Shown: piece by piece, positions 18,902-26,123 of the stretch
Layout: every line of letters starts with the position of its first letter
Numbering within the stretch: the stretch's first letter is position 1
Origin: a virus
Length of the DNA stretch: 49,631 nt
Strand: one strand, 5' to 3'
Virus record (IMG/VR): IMGVR_UViG_3300022921_000031
Span: 1 to 49,631 of that record
Notes under the pieces: generated by a model
What the model saw: only the letters and a program-made list of their open reading frames with translations
The model's database searches: none
What the model was told of the DNA's origin: nothing
Translations under genes and position numbers: made by a program

Positions 18902-19111
18902 TTATCTTCCTATTTTATAGTCAATAGTATTGCCACAGTATGAAGATAATTCTTGCATTGCTCCAAGCACACTGGCTGTTTGAGTTTGTTTAAACTCAAT
19001 AGGTTCTTGAACTAAAAAACCATATTTGTTGCAATCTTTTATCATGGCTTTTTTGTTGGTGTAAACATAAACAATTTCATGTTCATGACATTTGGCTACA
19101 TAAAATTTCAT
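18902..19111 (-). CDS. Hypothetical protein
   Basis: 69 aa in the integrase operon. It has alternating beta strands and helices (FYVAKCHEHEIVYVYTNKKA, then AMIKDCNKYGFLVQEP), three cysteines and no complete metal-binding pattern. It starts 2 bp after the preceding gene ends and is followed directly by the 46-aa basic protein. Function not recognised. Confidence 0.6.
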   Translation of the reverse strand: MKFYVAKCHEHEIVYVYTNKKAMIKDCNKYGFLVQEPIEFKQTQTASVLGAMQELSSYCGNTIDYKIGR

Positions 19112-19112
19112 A

Positions 19113-19379
19113 TTACGCTGACCTCCAAACTCTCCAAAACGTATTTCCGTTTTCGTCTGTTTGTGTTCTTAACGAAAACTCCTTATCAAAACCTCTTAAA
19201 GATTTTTTAATACTTTGAGCCCTAGATCTGAAACGTGTTGCTTCTCTGTAATCTAAAAAAGTTACACAATCTTTTACCTCCATTGCAAAAATTGTTTTCC
19301 TTATATCGTCTTCTTTGGATTTGCCGTGATTTTCTTGCCATTGATCTGGCATCGGTATACCTTTTTCTATTTTTAACAT
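19113..19379 (-). CDS. Hypothetical protein, first gene of integrase operon
   Basis: 88 aa. GGGAGG lies 5 nt upstream of its ATG and a strong sigma70-like promoter is about 30 bp upstream. The centre contains FLDYREATRFRSRAQSIKKS, a basic amphipathic helix, followed by RTQTDENGNTFWRVWRS, a short beta hairpin. A small DNA- or nucleic-acid-binding protein is possible. As first gene of the integrase operon a regulatory role is conceivable, but no known fold was identified. Confidence 0.6.
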   Translation of the reverse strand: MLKIEKGIPMPDQWQENHGKSKEDDIRKTIFAMEVKDCVTFLDYREATRFRSRAQSIKKSLRGFDKEFSLRTQTDENGNTFWRVWRSA

Positions 19380-19407
19380 ATAACCTCCCTGAAATGTTTA
19401 ACTTAGA

Positions 19408-19435
19408 ATTATAAAGACTTTGTATACTAAGTCAA
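19408..19435 (-). promoter_or_regulatory. Sigma70-like promoter of the integrase operon
   Basis: Read leftward: -35 TTGACT (19435-19430), 16 bp spacer, -10 TATAAT (19413-19408). It starts directly after the stop of the upstream nuclease gene, so the integrase operon can be expressed apart from the recombination operon. The spacer contains a palindrome (19416-19433) that is a natural operator candidate. Confidence 0.75.
19416..19433. promoter_or_regulatory. Operator-like palindrome in integrase promoter
   Basis: The 18 bp GACTTTGTATACTAAGTC is an inverted repeat with one mismatched pair, centred on GTATAC. It fills the spacer between -35 and -10 and overlaps the -35 box, so a dimeric protein bound here would block transcription. 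Its TGTATAC core recurs in a perfect palindrome at the other leftward promoter (32844-32857). Confidence 0.6.
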
Positions 19436-19436
19436 C

Positions 19437-19928
19437 TTAATAATACTCATCCAATAAATTTATTTGTTTTAATTCTGAGATTGGTACGTTGTAGCAACTT
19501 GTTAAAACCTTCCAATTATTACTTGGATCTATTGTTCCCTTTTTTAAAAAATTTGCTTTTTTAAAATATAAATCTTTTTCTAAATATCCGAGGACCCAGA
19601 TTATGCTGTAGTCTTTTTTAACTCTAGTAAATACATAGATGTCACAGTTTTGATGTGTACTGGTTTCAGCTATTGAACACTCATAACCTAACTTAGGTCT
19701 TGTAGAAACTCTTTTGGTTTTAACATCTATTTTTTGATTGTTATAAATTAAATCATAGTCGTAAGTATTGTTGTGTTTAGCGTTTAAAAGTTTGGCAACG
19801 ATTATTTCACCAATAAATCCAGCGACATTTCCTTCTCCTTGGGTGATTGAATTGTTAAGCATGCCCATTTTTTTTGACATAGCTGTAGCCTGTTTGATGC
19901 ATGAGTCTGGAACATGCACCTCTAACAT
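19437..19928 (-). CDS. PD-(D/E)XK-type nuclease-like protein
   Basis: 163 aa using the ATG at 19928, 7 nt after the previous stop. Longer in-frame starts at 19973 or 20069 would overlap the upstream gene. A helix with Glu (GEGNVAGFIGEIIVAKLLNA) is followed by YDYDLIYNNQKIDVKTKRV, giving the E...D...DxK arrangement of restriction-endonuclease-fold enzymes. Helices and strands follow (CDIYVFTRVKKDYSIIWVLG). Possible roles are recombination, degradation of host DNA or exclusion. The specific family was not identified. Confidence 0.65.
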   Translation of the reverse strand: MLEVHVPDSCIKQATAMSKKMGMLNNSITQGEGNVAGFIGEIIVAKLLNAKHNNTYDYDLIYNNQKIDVKTKRVSTRPKLGYECSIAETSTHQNCDIYVFTRVKKDYSIIWVLGYLEKDLYFKKANFLKKGTIDPSNNWKVLTSCYNVPISELKQINLLDEYY

Positions 19929-19935
19929 GGTTAGA

Positions 19936-20424
19936 TTATTTTTCGTATTTTGATTTGATTGTTTGATAGTCATCTTCTGAAAGAATAGACTGAAGCGATA
20001 TGTCATTAAACTTATGATCTGAAGTAATGATCTTTGTAAGTATAGCAATACACTTATGGTCTTGATCAAACATTTCGCCTTGGCTGGTAGCCACAGAAAT
20101 AACTCTTTTTATGGCGTCTCTGATTGTAAGGTTGTCTATAGTTTTCAATTTTTGATACTCCGCCCAACGCTCGTCTTGCGATTCTAGCTGTCGAATTTTA
20201 AATCCAGCAGCAGCATTTTTTATGTTAATAAGTTTCTTTTGATGAGAAGACAAAGTGTTCCAGTCAGTGATCTCTGTTTGAGTTCTGCCACAGGTATGAC
20301 AGTGAAGATCGCCGTATGTCGTAGAGCACACTCCCCTACAAGGGCTGCCGTCTAATCTAGCCTCCCCTTGGAGTGAAGCAAGCCTCTCATTAGATGAAAG
20401 GCTCGTTGTTTCTATTAGAGTCAT
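19936..20424 (-). CDS. DUF1289-like N-terminal protein
   Basis: 162 aa. Residues about 27-68 contain SPCRGVCSTTYGDLHCHTCG, then RTQTEITDWNTLSSHQKK. This matches the small four-cysteine DUF1289 motif (SPC...C......C.GCGR..dEI..W..ms...r). In bacteria DUF1289 is usually a stand-alone protein of about 60 residues. Here it is followed by an unrelated helical C-terminal domain of about 95 residues (IRDAIKRVISVATSQ ...). Metal binding by the cysteines is likely; the function in the phage is unknown. It lies in the recombination operon. Confidence 0.65.
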   Translation of the reverse strand: MTLIETTSLSSNERLASLQGEARLDGSPCRGVCSTTYGDLHCHTCGRTQTEITDWNTLSSHQKKLINIKNAAAGFKIRQLESQDERWAEYQKLKTIDNLTIRDAIKRVISVATSQGEMFDQDHKCIAILTKIITSDHKFNDISLQSILSEDDYQTIKSKYEK

Positions 20425-20433
20425 TTCAAATAT

Positions 20434-20721
20434 TTACGAATCTTTTTTTGTCTCGCTTGTATTTGATTCTACTTCATCTGCTTTACTTTGTACAACCGTA
20501 AAGCCGTCGCTGGGGAGCAAAGGCGTAAGCTCACTTTGTAAAACCCTCAAACCCATCTGCATTAAAGCAAGCTCGCTTGAGCGTGTATTAATCAAGGTGT
20601 TTGATATCTGAAGATCACGTACCTTGTTTTGGGCTGCCTCAGAGAAAGCACTGCTATCGTACTCTCTCTGTTCGCCGTCAACAAAGACAACAACTTTATT
20701 ATTGTCAGATAAGTCGCTCAT
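20434..20721 (-). CDS. DUF6447-like small protein
   Basis: 95 aa. The N-terminal strand pair VVVFVDGEQREYDSSAFSEA is followed by a long helix (KVRDLQISNTLINTRSSELALMQMGLRVLQSEL) and an acidic, low-complexity tail. The layout (short beta start with a DG turn, then a helix that starts with ...A...v.dLq....) resembles DUF6447-type phage proteins. The function is unknown. Its start overlaps the stop of the SSB-like gene by one base. Confidence 0.55.
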   Translation of the reverse strand: MSDLSDNNKVVVFVDGEQREYDSSAFSEAAQNKVRDLQISNTLINTRSSELALMQMGLRVLQSELTPLLPSDGFTVVQSKADEVESNTSETKKDS

Positions 20722-20963
20722 TAGAAAGGCAGATCTTCTGCTTTTACTTGTGCCGCTGGTGCTGGTGTTGGTCTAACCCCCGCATTGTTTGGCTCAACAA
20801 AACTTAAATTAAGAGCTGGTGCTCTGTCATTTTCAGTTTCATTTTTATATGCAAATACAAGCATCTCTTTACCGTCAACTTTTACCTTGCCGTTTAAGAT
20901 ATATTTCTTAGAAGAGTCCTCTGTTTTCCAAAGAGCTCCCTTGTTATTATCATCATATTCCAT
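20721..20963 (-). CDS. Small SSB-like protein with acidic EDLPF tail
   Basis: 80 aa. The N-terminal 55 residues look like a compact beta protein (GALWKTEDSSKKYILNGKV, KMLVFAYKNE). A Pro/Ala linker (RPTPAPAAQVK) follows and the protein ends in AEDLPF, which resembles the C-terminal tip of bacterial SSB that recruits repair and replication proteins. The body is only half an SSB OB fold, so the assignment rests on the tail and on the neighbours (YqaJ exonuclease and Erf annealing protein). Confidence 0.5.
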   Translation of the reverse strand: MEYDDNNKGALWKTEDSSKKYILNGKVKVDGKEMLVFAYKNETENDRAPALNLSFVEPNNAGVRPTPAPAAQVKAEDLPF

Positions 20964-21132
20964 TGGCTTCTACCTCCTTTTGGTACCAATCTTCTAAAAT
21001 TTTAGCAACCTTGTAAGACATGCCTCTGTCATAGAACCTATGTCCTTCTTGGTTACTAACCCTTTCAAGATAATCATGAACATCATGATTAACTCTCGAA
21101 CTCACTGATTTTTTTGGATTTAAATCATCCAT
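20953..21132 (-). CDS. Ribbon-helix-helix-like small protein, regulator candidate
   Basis: 59 aa from the ATG at 21132, chosen because GGAGG lies 6 nt upstream and the upstream gene ends in an 8 bp overlap; the longer in-frame start at 21222 would overlap it by 98 bp. The sequence KKSVSSRVNHDVHDYLERVS ... SYKVAKILEDWYQ fits strand-helix-helix spacing as in CopG/Arc-type DNA-binding proteins. It would be the best candidate in the window for a factor that binds palindromic operators. Homology was not searched. Confidence 0.55.
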   Translation of the reverse strand: MDDLNPKKSVSSRVNHDVHDYLERVSNQEGHRFYDRGMSYKVAKILEDWYQKEVEANGI

Positions 21133-22093
21133 TTTTGTCCTCCACAATTCTTGTGTAAATTCTAGTATCGCCCTCTGATCTATATCCCTCGACCTCGTGT
21201 ACCGGAATATCTTTATCTTCAATCAATCTTTTATAATCAATCCTCCCGGTAGCTTGAGTTAAATGACATTTCACAGATGGGGTTCTAAAAGCTCCGTTGT
21301 TATCACTAATCAACCTTGCTGATATTTCTTTTTTATCAGCATCAAGCTCTTTAATTTTTTGCTGTAATATTTTAATTTCTAACATAACGCTTACTAATTT
21401 TTTAGTGTCTTCGTTATCGTCTACATCTTTATAAGGAACACCGGGTTCTTTATATTCAACAGACCAACGTGCAATATTCTCGGGGTCTTTTTTAGCAGTG
21501 CTATACCATTCAATAAACTCTTTTGCTTTTGGTAAATATATATTTGCCCAGTCGGGGTCTCTATCAACCCACTCAGAAACATGGTCACCAGTTTCATACC
21601 ACTGAAAGAAAAGCATTTCATCTATGTCCATACACTCCATGCCAAGCTGCATCTGATGCCAGTAATTTCTTTTTTGTTTTTTAACATCCTTAACAGGTTT
21701 TGTTTGTGGACATTTAATTTCAACAGCAGCTGGTCCGCCTTTTCTACCTTTTAAAAGTATTCCATCCGGGCTCATTCCAAGCCAATCATGGTCGGGGTGT
21801 TTTACAAATGGTGAGTCTTGAATAACATAACCAAGGTCTGATAGGGTCTTGATTGCCTTGGGCTCATTCTCTTTTCCTCTTGTAATGGCAAACAATGCTC
21901 GAGAATCAAAGGGGCGTTGTGGTAGGTTATGCTCTTCTCTGAACATATCAATCGCTAGGTCCTCCCATTGATCTCCCTTAGCCCATATATCTTCCTTAAC
22001 AGCACGTTGTATTCTTGTGCCAGTAAGCTTTCCCATTCTTAAGGCAAACCATTCTTTGGTTCCTTGAACTATTTTTTTTGCTGGTTCGGTCAT
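21125..22093 (-). CDS. YqaJ-type viral recombinase exonuclease
   Basis: 322 aa. YqaJ/lambda-Exo-like nuclease domain with QGTKEWFALRMGKLTGT near the N-terminus, the conserved Glu in ARGKENEP-like segment TRGKENEPKAI, the catalytic DG and ExK in MSPDGILL ... AAVEIKCPQ, and the later helix YWHQMQLGMECM. Residues about 225-275 form a coiled coil (EIKILQQKIKELDADKKEIS) before a C-terminal extension of about 45 residues. It digests one strand of dsDNA to make ssDNA for annealing by the Erf protein encoded next to it; the two genes overlap by 4 bp. Confidence 0.9.
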   Translation of the reverse strand: MTEPAKKIVQGTKEWFALRMGKLTGTRIQRAVKEDIWAKGDQWEDLAIDMFREEHNLPQRPFDSRALFAITRGKENEPKAIKTLSDLGYVIQDSPFVKHPDHDWLGMSPDGILLKGRKGGPAAVEIKCPQTKPVKDVKKQKRNYWHQMQLGMECMDIDEMLFFQWYETGDHVSEWVDRDPDWANIYLPKAKEFIEWYSTAKKDPENIARWSVEYKEPGVPYKDVDDNEDTKKLVSVMLEIKILQQKIKELDADKKEISARLISDNNGAFRTPSVKCHLTQATGRIDYKRLIEDKDIPVHEVEGYRSEGDTRIYTRIVEDKNG

Positions 22094-22698
22094 TGTGCAC
22101 CTGCCATTTTTGTATAGTGCAAGTTAATTTTCTCTCTTGCTTCTTTATCGCCAGCAAGTGTTGCTACCTTGTCGTAGTTCTTAAATATTTTTTCTTGCTG
22201 TGATTTATCTTTGCTTGCTGATATTTCACTTACAAACATGTCAAATATTTTTTCCTCTTCCGGCTCGCCCTCATCGCCAACCATTTCCGGTTCTACTGTT
22301 TGCTCAAATGGTACGCAGAAGAATTGAATCAGTGCATCACGATATGCAAAAGATTTTGCAGCCTCTAAGTCTCTGCCTTGAGTTGACTTGCTTTGTCCAA
22401 CATATGCAGTGTCAACAAAAGATCCATCTTCTAAAGATAGAAATCTTAAGGTTCCTTTCAATAAGGAGTATGACGTTTTGCCGTCCTCGGACAGTCTTGT
22501 TCTTACCTTTAGATCGGGCAAGAAGTTTGTTGTTACCTTGTTCATCGCCAAGGGTTTAGCGAGCGACGCATAGACATCGTCTATACCTCTGTAGTTATAT
22601 TTTGAGAAGCTATTGTATTTAGATTTCTCGATTGGGTTTTCTAATAAGTACTCTTGTATGTTCGCAAGAGCATTAAATATTTTACTATTTTCTGACAT
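22090..22698 (-). CDS. erf: Erf-family ssDNA annealing protein
   Basis: 202 aa. The ERF hallmark is at the N-terminus: NALANIQEYL followed by KSKYNSFSKYNYRGIDDVYA and SLAKPLAMNK. The middle keeps the family pattern around VDTAYVGQSKSTQGRDLEAA and SFAYRDALIQFF. The C-terminus is acidic then helical. It pairs complementary single strands during recombination and works with the adjacent YqaJ exonuclease. The gene starts the leftward recombination operon, with GGAGG 6 nt before its ATG. Confidence 0.9.
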   Translation of the reverse strand: MSENSKIFNALANIQEYLLENPIEKSKYNSFSKYNYRGIDDVYASLAKPLAMNKVTTNFLPDLKVRTRLSEDGKTSYSLLKGTLRFLSLEDGSFVDTAYVGQSKSTQGRDLEAAKSFAYRDALIQFFCVPFEQTVEPEMVGDEGEPEEEKIFDMFVSEISASKDKSQQEKIFKNYDKVATLAGDKEAREKINLHYTKMAGAQ

Positions 22699-22734
22699 TG
22701 ATACCTCCGTTTCTTAAGATACATTGTAAATTAA

Positions 22735-22763
22735 TTGACAAAAGAATACAACAGAATTATTCT
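22735..22763 (+). promoter_or_regulatory. Rightward promoter of the replication operon
   Basis: TTGACA (22735-22740), 17 bp spacer, TATTCT (22758-22763), in the 84 bp gap between the divergent erf and replication genes. The consensus -35 and ideal spacing make this a good sigma70-type promoter. The transcript would start close to the AAAGGAGG ribosome binding site at 22771-22778. Confidence 0.6.
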
Positions 22764-22782
22764 ACTCGTCAAAGGAGGTTAT

Positions 22783-23430
22783 ATGTCATTACAACACATC
22801 ACATCGGTCGTCAGTTTAGAAGGGATCACACCAACACAAAAATTAATTTTATTCATACTTGCAAATTACTCAGATGAGTTTGGTCAGTCATACCCGTCAC
22901 ACGGCAGAATTATGAAAATAAGTTGCCTTAGTAGAAATGCTGTCATATCAAATTTAAATATTCTTAGGGACCAAGGTTACATTGATTGGGAGAACCGGGA
23001 CAACTTCTCAAATCTTTATAAATTACATGTTAATCAAGGGGGTACTTCTGAAGTACAGGGGGGTACTCCAAAAGTACACAATACTAAAGATAAAACTAAA
23101 CAAGTATATATATTAGATTACGAGAAAATTTATGAGATATATAAATCTAAGTGCGATAAAAAATATTTTACACATTCTGCTAACTCATATCTTATTAGAA
23201 ACAGATGGAATGAATTAAAACAATTAGCAAGGAAAGGATTGGTCTCGCCTAAGACGGGAAAAAAATTAGACCTAACAACAGTAGAGTTTTGGGAATCCTA
23301 TTTTGAGATAGCAAACAATTCTAAGTACTACCAAAACAGGTTAGACGGTTTGTTAAAAGGCAAGCCCGATTGTAGGACCCTATTATCACCAACACAATTT
23401 AATTCAATCATAGAGAGGAAACATGGATAA
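22783..23430 (+). CDS. Helix-turn-helix replication initiator-like protein
   Basis: 215 aa from the ATG at 22783; AAAGGAGG 4 nt upstream decides this over the upstream in-frame ATG at 22735, which lies on the -35 box. Residues 10-80 form a winged-helix domain of the HTH_36 type (TPTQKLILFILANYSDEFG ... RIMKISCLSRNAVISNLNI). Residues after 110 are a separate helical domain (SYLIRNRWNELKQLARKGLV). This is the architecture of lambda O-like and phage replication proteins that load the helicase encoded next. The two genes overlap by 8 bp. Confidence 0.7.
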   Translation: MSLQHITSVVSLEGITPTQKLILFILANYSDEFGQSYPSHGRIMKISCLSRNAVISNLNILRDQGYIDWENRDNFSNLYKLHVNQGGTSEVQGGTPKVHNTKDKTKQVYILDYEKIYEIYKSKCDKKYFTHSANSYLIRNRWNELKQLARKGLVSPKTGKKLDLTTVEFWESYFEIANNSKYYQNRLDGLLKGKPDCRTLLSPTQFNSIIERKHG

Positions 23431-24748
23431 GAAAATTTTTGATAAAGAACTAGAAGGCAACATCATTGCTGCCATGATTATGGAAAGATGGTGCTTTGAA
23501 GCAGCACAAGAAAAAGGAATAGCACCGGATGACTTTGTGCACCCAGCATTTAACAAGGCTTACAGCATTATGTTTACAAACAATGTAAATGATTATGTAA
23601 GCATATCTTCTGCTATGGACAACGAAATGCAGGCACAAGAAATTAAAGAAGAGGTTCTTGGTTTTATATCATCAGCCTCTTTTACTCACTGGCTTACTCT
23701 CTTGTTGGTTAAGTCAGCACACAGGAAATTAAATAATCTTGGAGACGAAATACCAAAGATTGTCCACGAAGACGGAAGCATTGAAGAGAAGATAGATAGA
23801 GTTAATGCCAAGCTAATGGAAAACAAGATTACAAAAAACTTTGGTATTCCTAAGTTAGCTAAAGATATATCCGTCAACATCATGGATGAACTGTCTCAAT
23901 CGGGGGAAAGTAAAACAACCATCAAAACAGGATTCACCAATGTAGATGACAAGATCCATGGATTTAAACCCGGGGATCTAATTGTTATAGCTGGAAGACC
24001 TGCCATGGGTAAAACTACTTTCGCAATGAATGTTGCAACCAACAATGCACTGGCTGGCAAGAACGTGCTTGTGTTTAGTTTGGAGATGACTAACGAGCAG
24101 CTGCTTAAAAAAATAATAAGCTCAATCTCAGAGGTTCCCATGGACAATGTTTTAAAAAATAATATGGATCAAAATCAAACCAAGAAGTTTGTTGATGCGA
24201 TGCAGATGATTAACGAAACCAGCCTTTATCTTTTTGACAACGCACCAGTAACCATTGAAACATTGATTAACAAAACCAACTCACTGGCTGTATCTAAAAA
24301 AATAGATCTGATAGTGGTAGATTATTTGCAACTTCTTATGACATCTTCCAAGGCTCCAACCAATAGTGACTCAAGAGCCGCATCTATGACTTACATTTCC
24401 AATCTTCTGAAGGGGCTGGCGAAACAAGTTTCGTGCCCAATAATTGCTTTGTCTCAATTAAACCGTGGTGTTGAGGGTAGAACCGATAAACGTCCGGTCC
24501 TTTCGGATCTAAGAGACTCGGGATCTATTGAACAAGACGCAGATATGGTAGCCATGCTTTACCGGGATGGTTACTACACGGACAACCCAAGTGATACATC
24601 ATCAGAAATTATATTTAGGAAAAATAGACTAGGAGATATTGGCACCTTTGGTTTATCATTCCAAGGCGAGATCTCAAAGTTCTCATCTACGTTAGATGAG
24701 ATATTTGGGGGCAGCAATAAAGTTAAAGACCTATACGAGCAAATATGA
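23423..24748 (+). CDS. dnaB: Replicative DNA helicase, DnaB family
   Basis: 441 aa. The N-terminal primase-interaction-like domain (residues 1-130) is followed by the RecA-type core: Walker A GRPAMGKTTFAMN, FSLEMTNEQL, Walker B LIVVDYLQLL, LSQLNRGVEGRTDKRP, DLRDSGSIEQDADMV and the terminal RKNRLGDIG motif with the arginine finger. It unwinds DNA at the phage fork, powered by ATP. With no polymerase or primase recognised in the window, it probably recruits the host replisome. Confidence 0.95.
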   Translation: MDKKIFDKELEGNIIAAMIMERWCFEAAQEKGIAPDDFVHPAFNKAYSIMFTNNVNDYVSISSAMDNEMQAQEIKEEVLGFISSASFTHWLTLLLVKSAHRKLNNLGDEIPKIVHEDGSIEEKIDRVNAKLMENKITKNFGIPKLAKDISVNIMDELSQSGESKTTIKTGFTNVDDKIHGFKPGDLIVIAGRPAMGKTTFAMNVATNNALAGKNVLVFSLEMTNEQLLKKIISSISEVPMDNVLKNNMDQNQTKKFVDAMQMINETSLYLFDNAPVTIETLINKTNSLAVSKKIDLIVVDYLQLLMTSSKAPTNSDSRAASMTYISNLLKGLAKQVSCPIIALSQLNRGVEGRTDKRPVLSDLRDSGSIEQDADMVAMLYRDGYYTDNPSDTSSEIIFRKNRLGDIGTFGLSFQGEISKFSSTLDEIFGGSNKVKDLYEQI

Positions 24749-25080
24749 ATCAAGAAGAAAACTTTCATCAAATGCTTAGGGACATCATTCCTAAGATCCA
24801 AGAAACAAGAATTAACGTACTCAAAGCAGAAGCCAATCTTAAAAAAGTTTTTTGGATTCAGTTATGCATAGCCAAGGACGACGGGGAAAGAAGTTACAAC
24901 GCACAGAAATCTAAAGCCGAAGCCTCAGAGGATTACTACACAGCATCAATGGGAGTAGCAACAGCCAAGGCTAGTCTTGATGCATTACAGACAGAGAAGG
25001 CTGCGGTTGATATGCAGTTCGAGGAATGGCGTACCAAGATGGCTAACCTAAGAATGGAGAGATCTAGGTATGGTGCTTAA
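24745..25080 (+). CDS. Hypothetical coiled-coil protein
   Basis: 111 aa, starting within the stop of the helicase gene (ATGA overlap). Nearly all alpha-helical and rich in Ala, Lys and Glu (RINVLKAEANLKKVFW, ATAKASLDALQTEKAA). It probably forms a helical hairpin. Coupling to the helicase suggests a replication accessory, but nothing specific was recognised. Confidence 0.6.
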   Translation: MNQEENFHQMLRDIIPKIQETRINVLKAEANLKKVFWIQLCIAKDDGERSYNAQKSKAEASEDYYTASMGVATAKASLDALQTEKAAVDMQFEEWRTKMANLRMERSRYGA

Positions 25081-25369
25081 AGGTAAGGCACCAAACAAAG
25101 AAGAGAGAGACTGGATGGGTGCAATTGCAAACATGGGTTGCATAGTTTGCTGGGATCAGTTTGATACCTTTAGCCCAGCTGAAATACATCACATTGATGG
25201 CAAAACAAAACCCGGAGCACATTTAAACACAATACCCTTGTGTTTTAGACATCATAGGGAGGGAGTAAACAATGATATGTACGTCTCACGCCACCCATAC
25301 TTACATGAGTTTGAAAAAAGATATGGAAGCCAAGAAAGTTTATTAATTAAAACCAAGGAGCGTTTATGA
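25070..25369 (+). CDS. Ref-like HNH nuclease
   Basis: 99 aa. The motif set CIVC, EIHHIDGKTKPGAHLNTIPL, CFRHHREG and YVSRHPYLHEFEKRYGSQE matches the C-terminal domain of phage P1 Ref (RecA-dependent nuclease) and related DUF968-type HNH proteins. The two Cys and the His cluster would hold zinc and the catalytic metal. Ref cuts DNA within RecA D-loops; the short version here lacks the disordered basic N-terminus of P1 Ref. A recombination role fits the nearby replication genes. Confidence 0.8.
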   Translation: MVLKGKAPNKEERDWMGAIANMGCIVCWDQFDTFSPAEIHHIDGKTKPGAHLNTIPLCFRHHREGVNNDMYVSRHPYLHEFEKRYGSQESLLIKTKERL

Positions 25370-25521
25370 AATGTTATCACTGTAATACTGAATTAATTTG
25401 GGGCGGAGATCACGATATCGAGGAAAGAGAAAATGATTTTTCTATGGTTTCAAATTTAAGCTGCCCAAATTGTGAAAGTTTTATTGAGGTTTATTATAAA
25501 AAAAATAAGGAGCAACAATGA
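25366..25521 (+). CDS. Small zinc-ribbon protein
   Basis: 51 aa, starting in the previous stop (ATGA overlap) and ending in the next start. It has two CxxC knuckles: MKCYHCNTEL at the N-terminus and LSCPNCESF 28 residues later, with an acidic loop between. It is a compact zinc-ribbon fold candidate, common in phage genomes as small proteins of unknown role. Confidence 0.65.
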   Translation: MKCYHCNTELIWGGDHDIEERENDFSMVSNLSCPNCESFIEVYYKKNKEQQ

Positions 25522-25781
25522 GTTATTTAGCAATGCATGACGAGCACACAACCAAAATTAAAAAGAATCAAAAGGACAATATAAATCCCAGCCATTATCG
25601 AACCGGAGATATAGAGTGCATTGATGCAATCGAAGCCAGTATGACAAAAGAGGCATTTAGGGGATACTGCAAGGGAAACATACTGAAGTATGTTTGGAGG
25701 TATGAAAATAAAAATCTAGAAGAGGACCTAAAAAAATCTCAGTGGTACACAGCTAGACTTATAAAAACTTATGAAACATAG
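25518..25781 (+). CDS. DUF3310 protein
   Basis: 87 aa. It carries the DUF3310 signature: NPSHYRTGDIECIDAIEA, then EAFRGYCKGNILKYVWRYE, KNLEEDLKKSQWY. The family is found in many phages, often near nucleotide or replication genes, and has been annotated as nucleotide kinase-like without firm proof. GGAG lies 7 nt upstream of the ATG. Confidence 0.85.
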   Translation: MSYLAMHDEHTTKIKKNQKDNINPSHYRTGDIECIDAIEASMTKEAFRGYCKGNILKYVWRYENKNLEEDLKKSQWYTARLIKTYET

Positions 25782-26052
25782 AAATGATATGGGTAACATT
25801 GATGTTGCTGGATACGCTAACGCAATTGGCAAACTCAAAACCCACAAGGAAAGACTGGCTTATATGTCTGATCTGACTTTAGGTTTTCAAAAGTTGTGTT
25901 ATCTTTTATCTATGCAAATGTCTTTGCCCGAGACTATTGCTAACCTCCCATCTCGGGAGGAAAGACAAAAGGCTTGGGAAGAGTTGCCCGAGAACTCAAT
26001 GAAGGACATGGTTAAGCATAGAGTGATAACTATATTTAAAAAAGCGAGGTGA
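25771..26052 (+). CDS. Hypothetical helical protein
   Basis: 93 aa, overlapping DUF3310 by 11 bp. The protein is predicted alpha-helical, with AYMSDLTLGFQKLCYLLSMQ in the centre and SREERQKAWEELPENSMKDM later. No domain was recognised. It is part of the tightly overlapping replication operon. Confidence 0.55.
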   Translation: MKHRNDMGNIDVAGYANAIGKLKTHKERLAYMSDLTLGFQKLCYLLSMQMSLPETIANLPSREERQKAWEELPENSMKDMVKHRVITIFKKAR

Positions 26053-26057
26053 TCTAA

Positions 26058-26123
26058 ATGCCGGGAATGAGAGGAAAAGGAAAAAAGAAAAAGAAAGGTG
26101 GAAAGAAAAAATCAAGAGGTTGA
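26058..26123 (+). CDS. 21-aa Lys/Gly basic peptide
   Basis: The short frame MPGMRGKGKKKKKGGKKKSRG is open between two genes and has its own ATG, but only a weak ribosome binding site (GGTGATC). More than half the residues are Lys or Arg. It precedes a series of other basic small proteins, which makes it believable, but at this length chance cannot be excluded. The next gene would overlap its last 26 bp. Confidence 0.35.
   Translation: MPGMRGKGKKKKKGGKKKSRG

Noticed and set aside
19973-20069. N-terminal extension (MIKTISVLLYLQ...) of the nuclease-like protein as a signal peptide or membrane anchor
   Set aside because: This part is the out-of-frame reading of the upstream DUF1289-like gene; the start at 19928 avoids the overlap.
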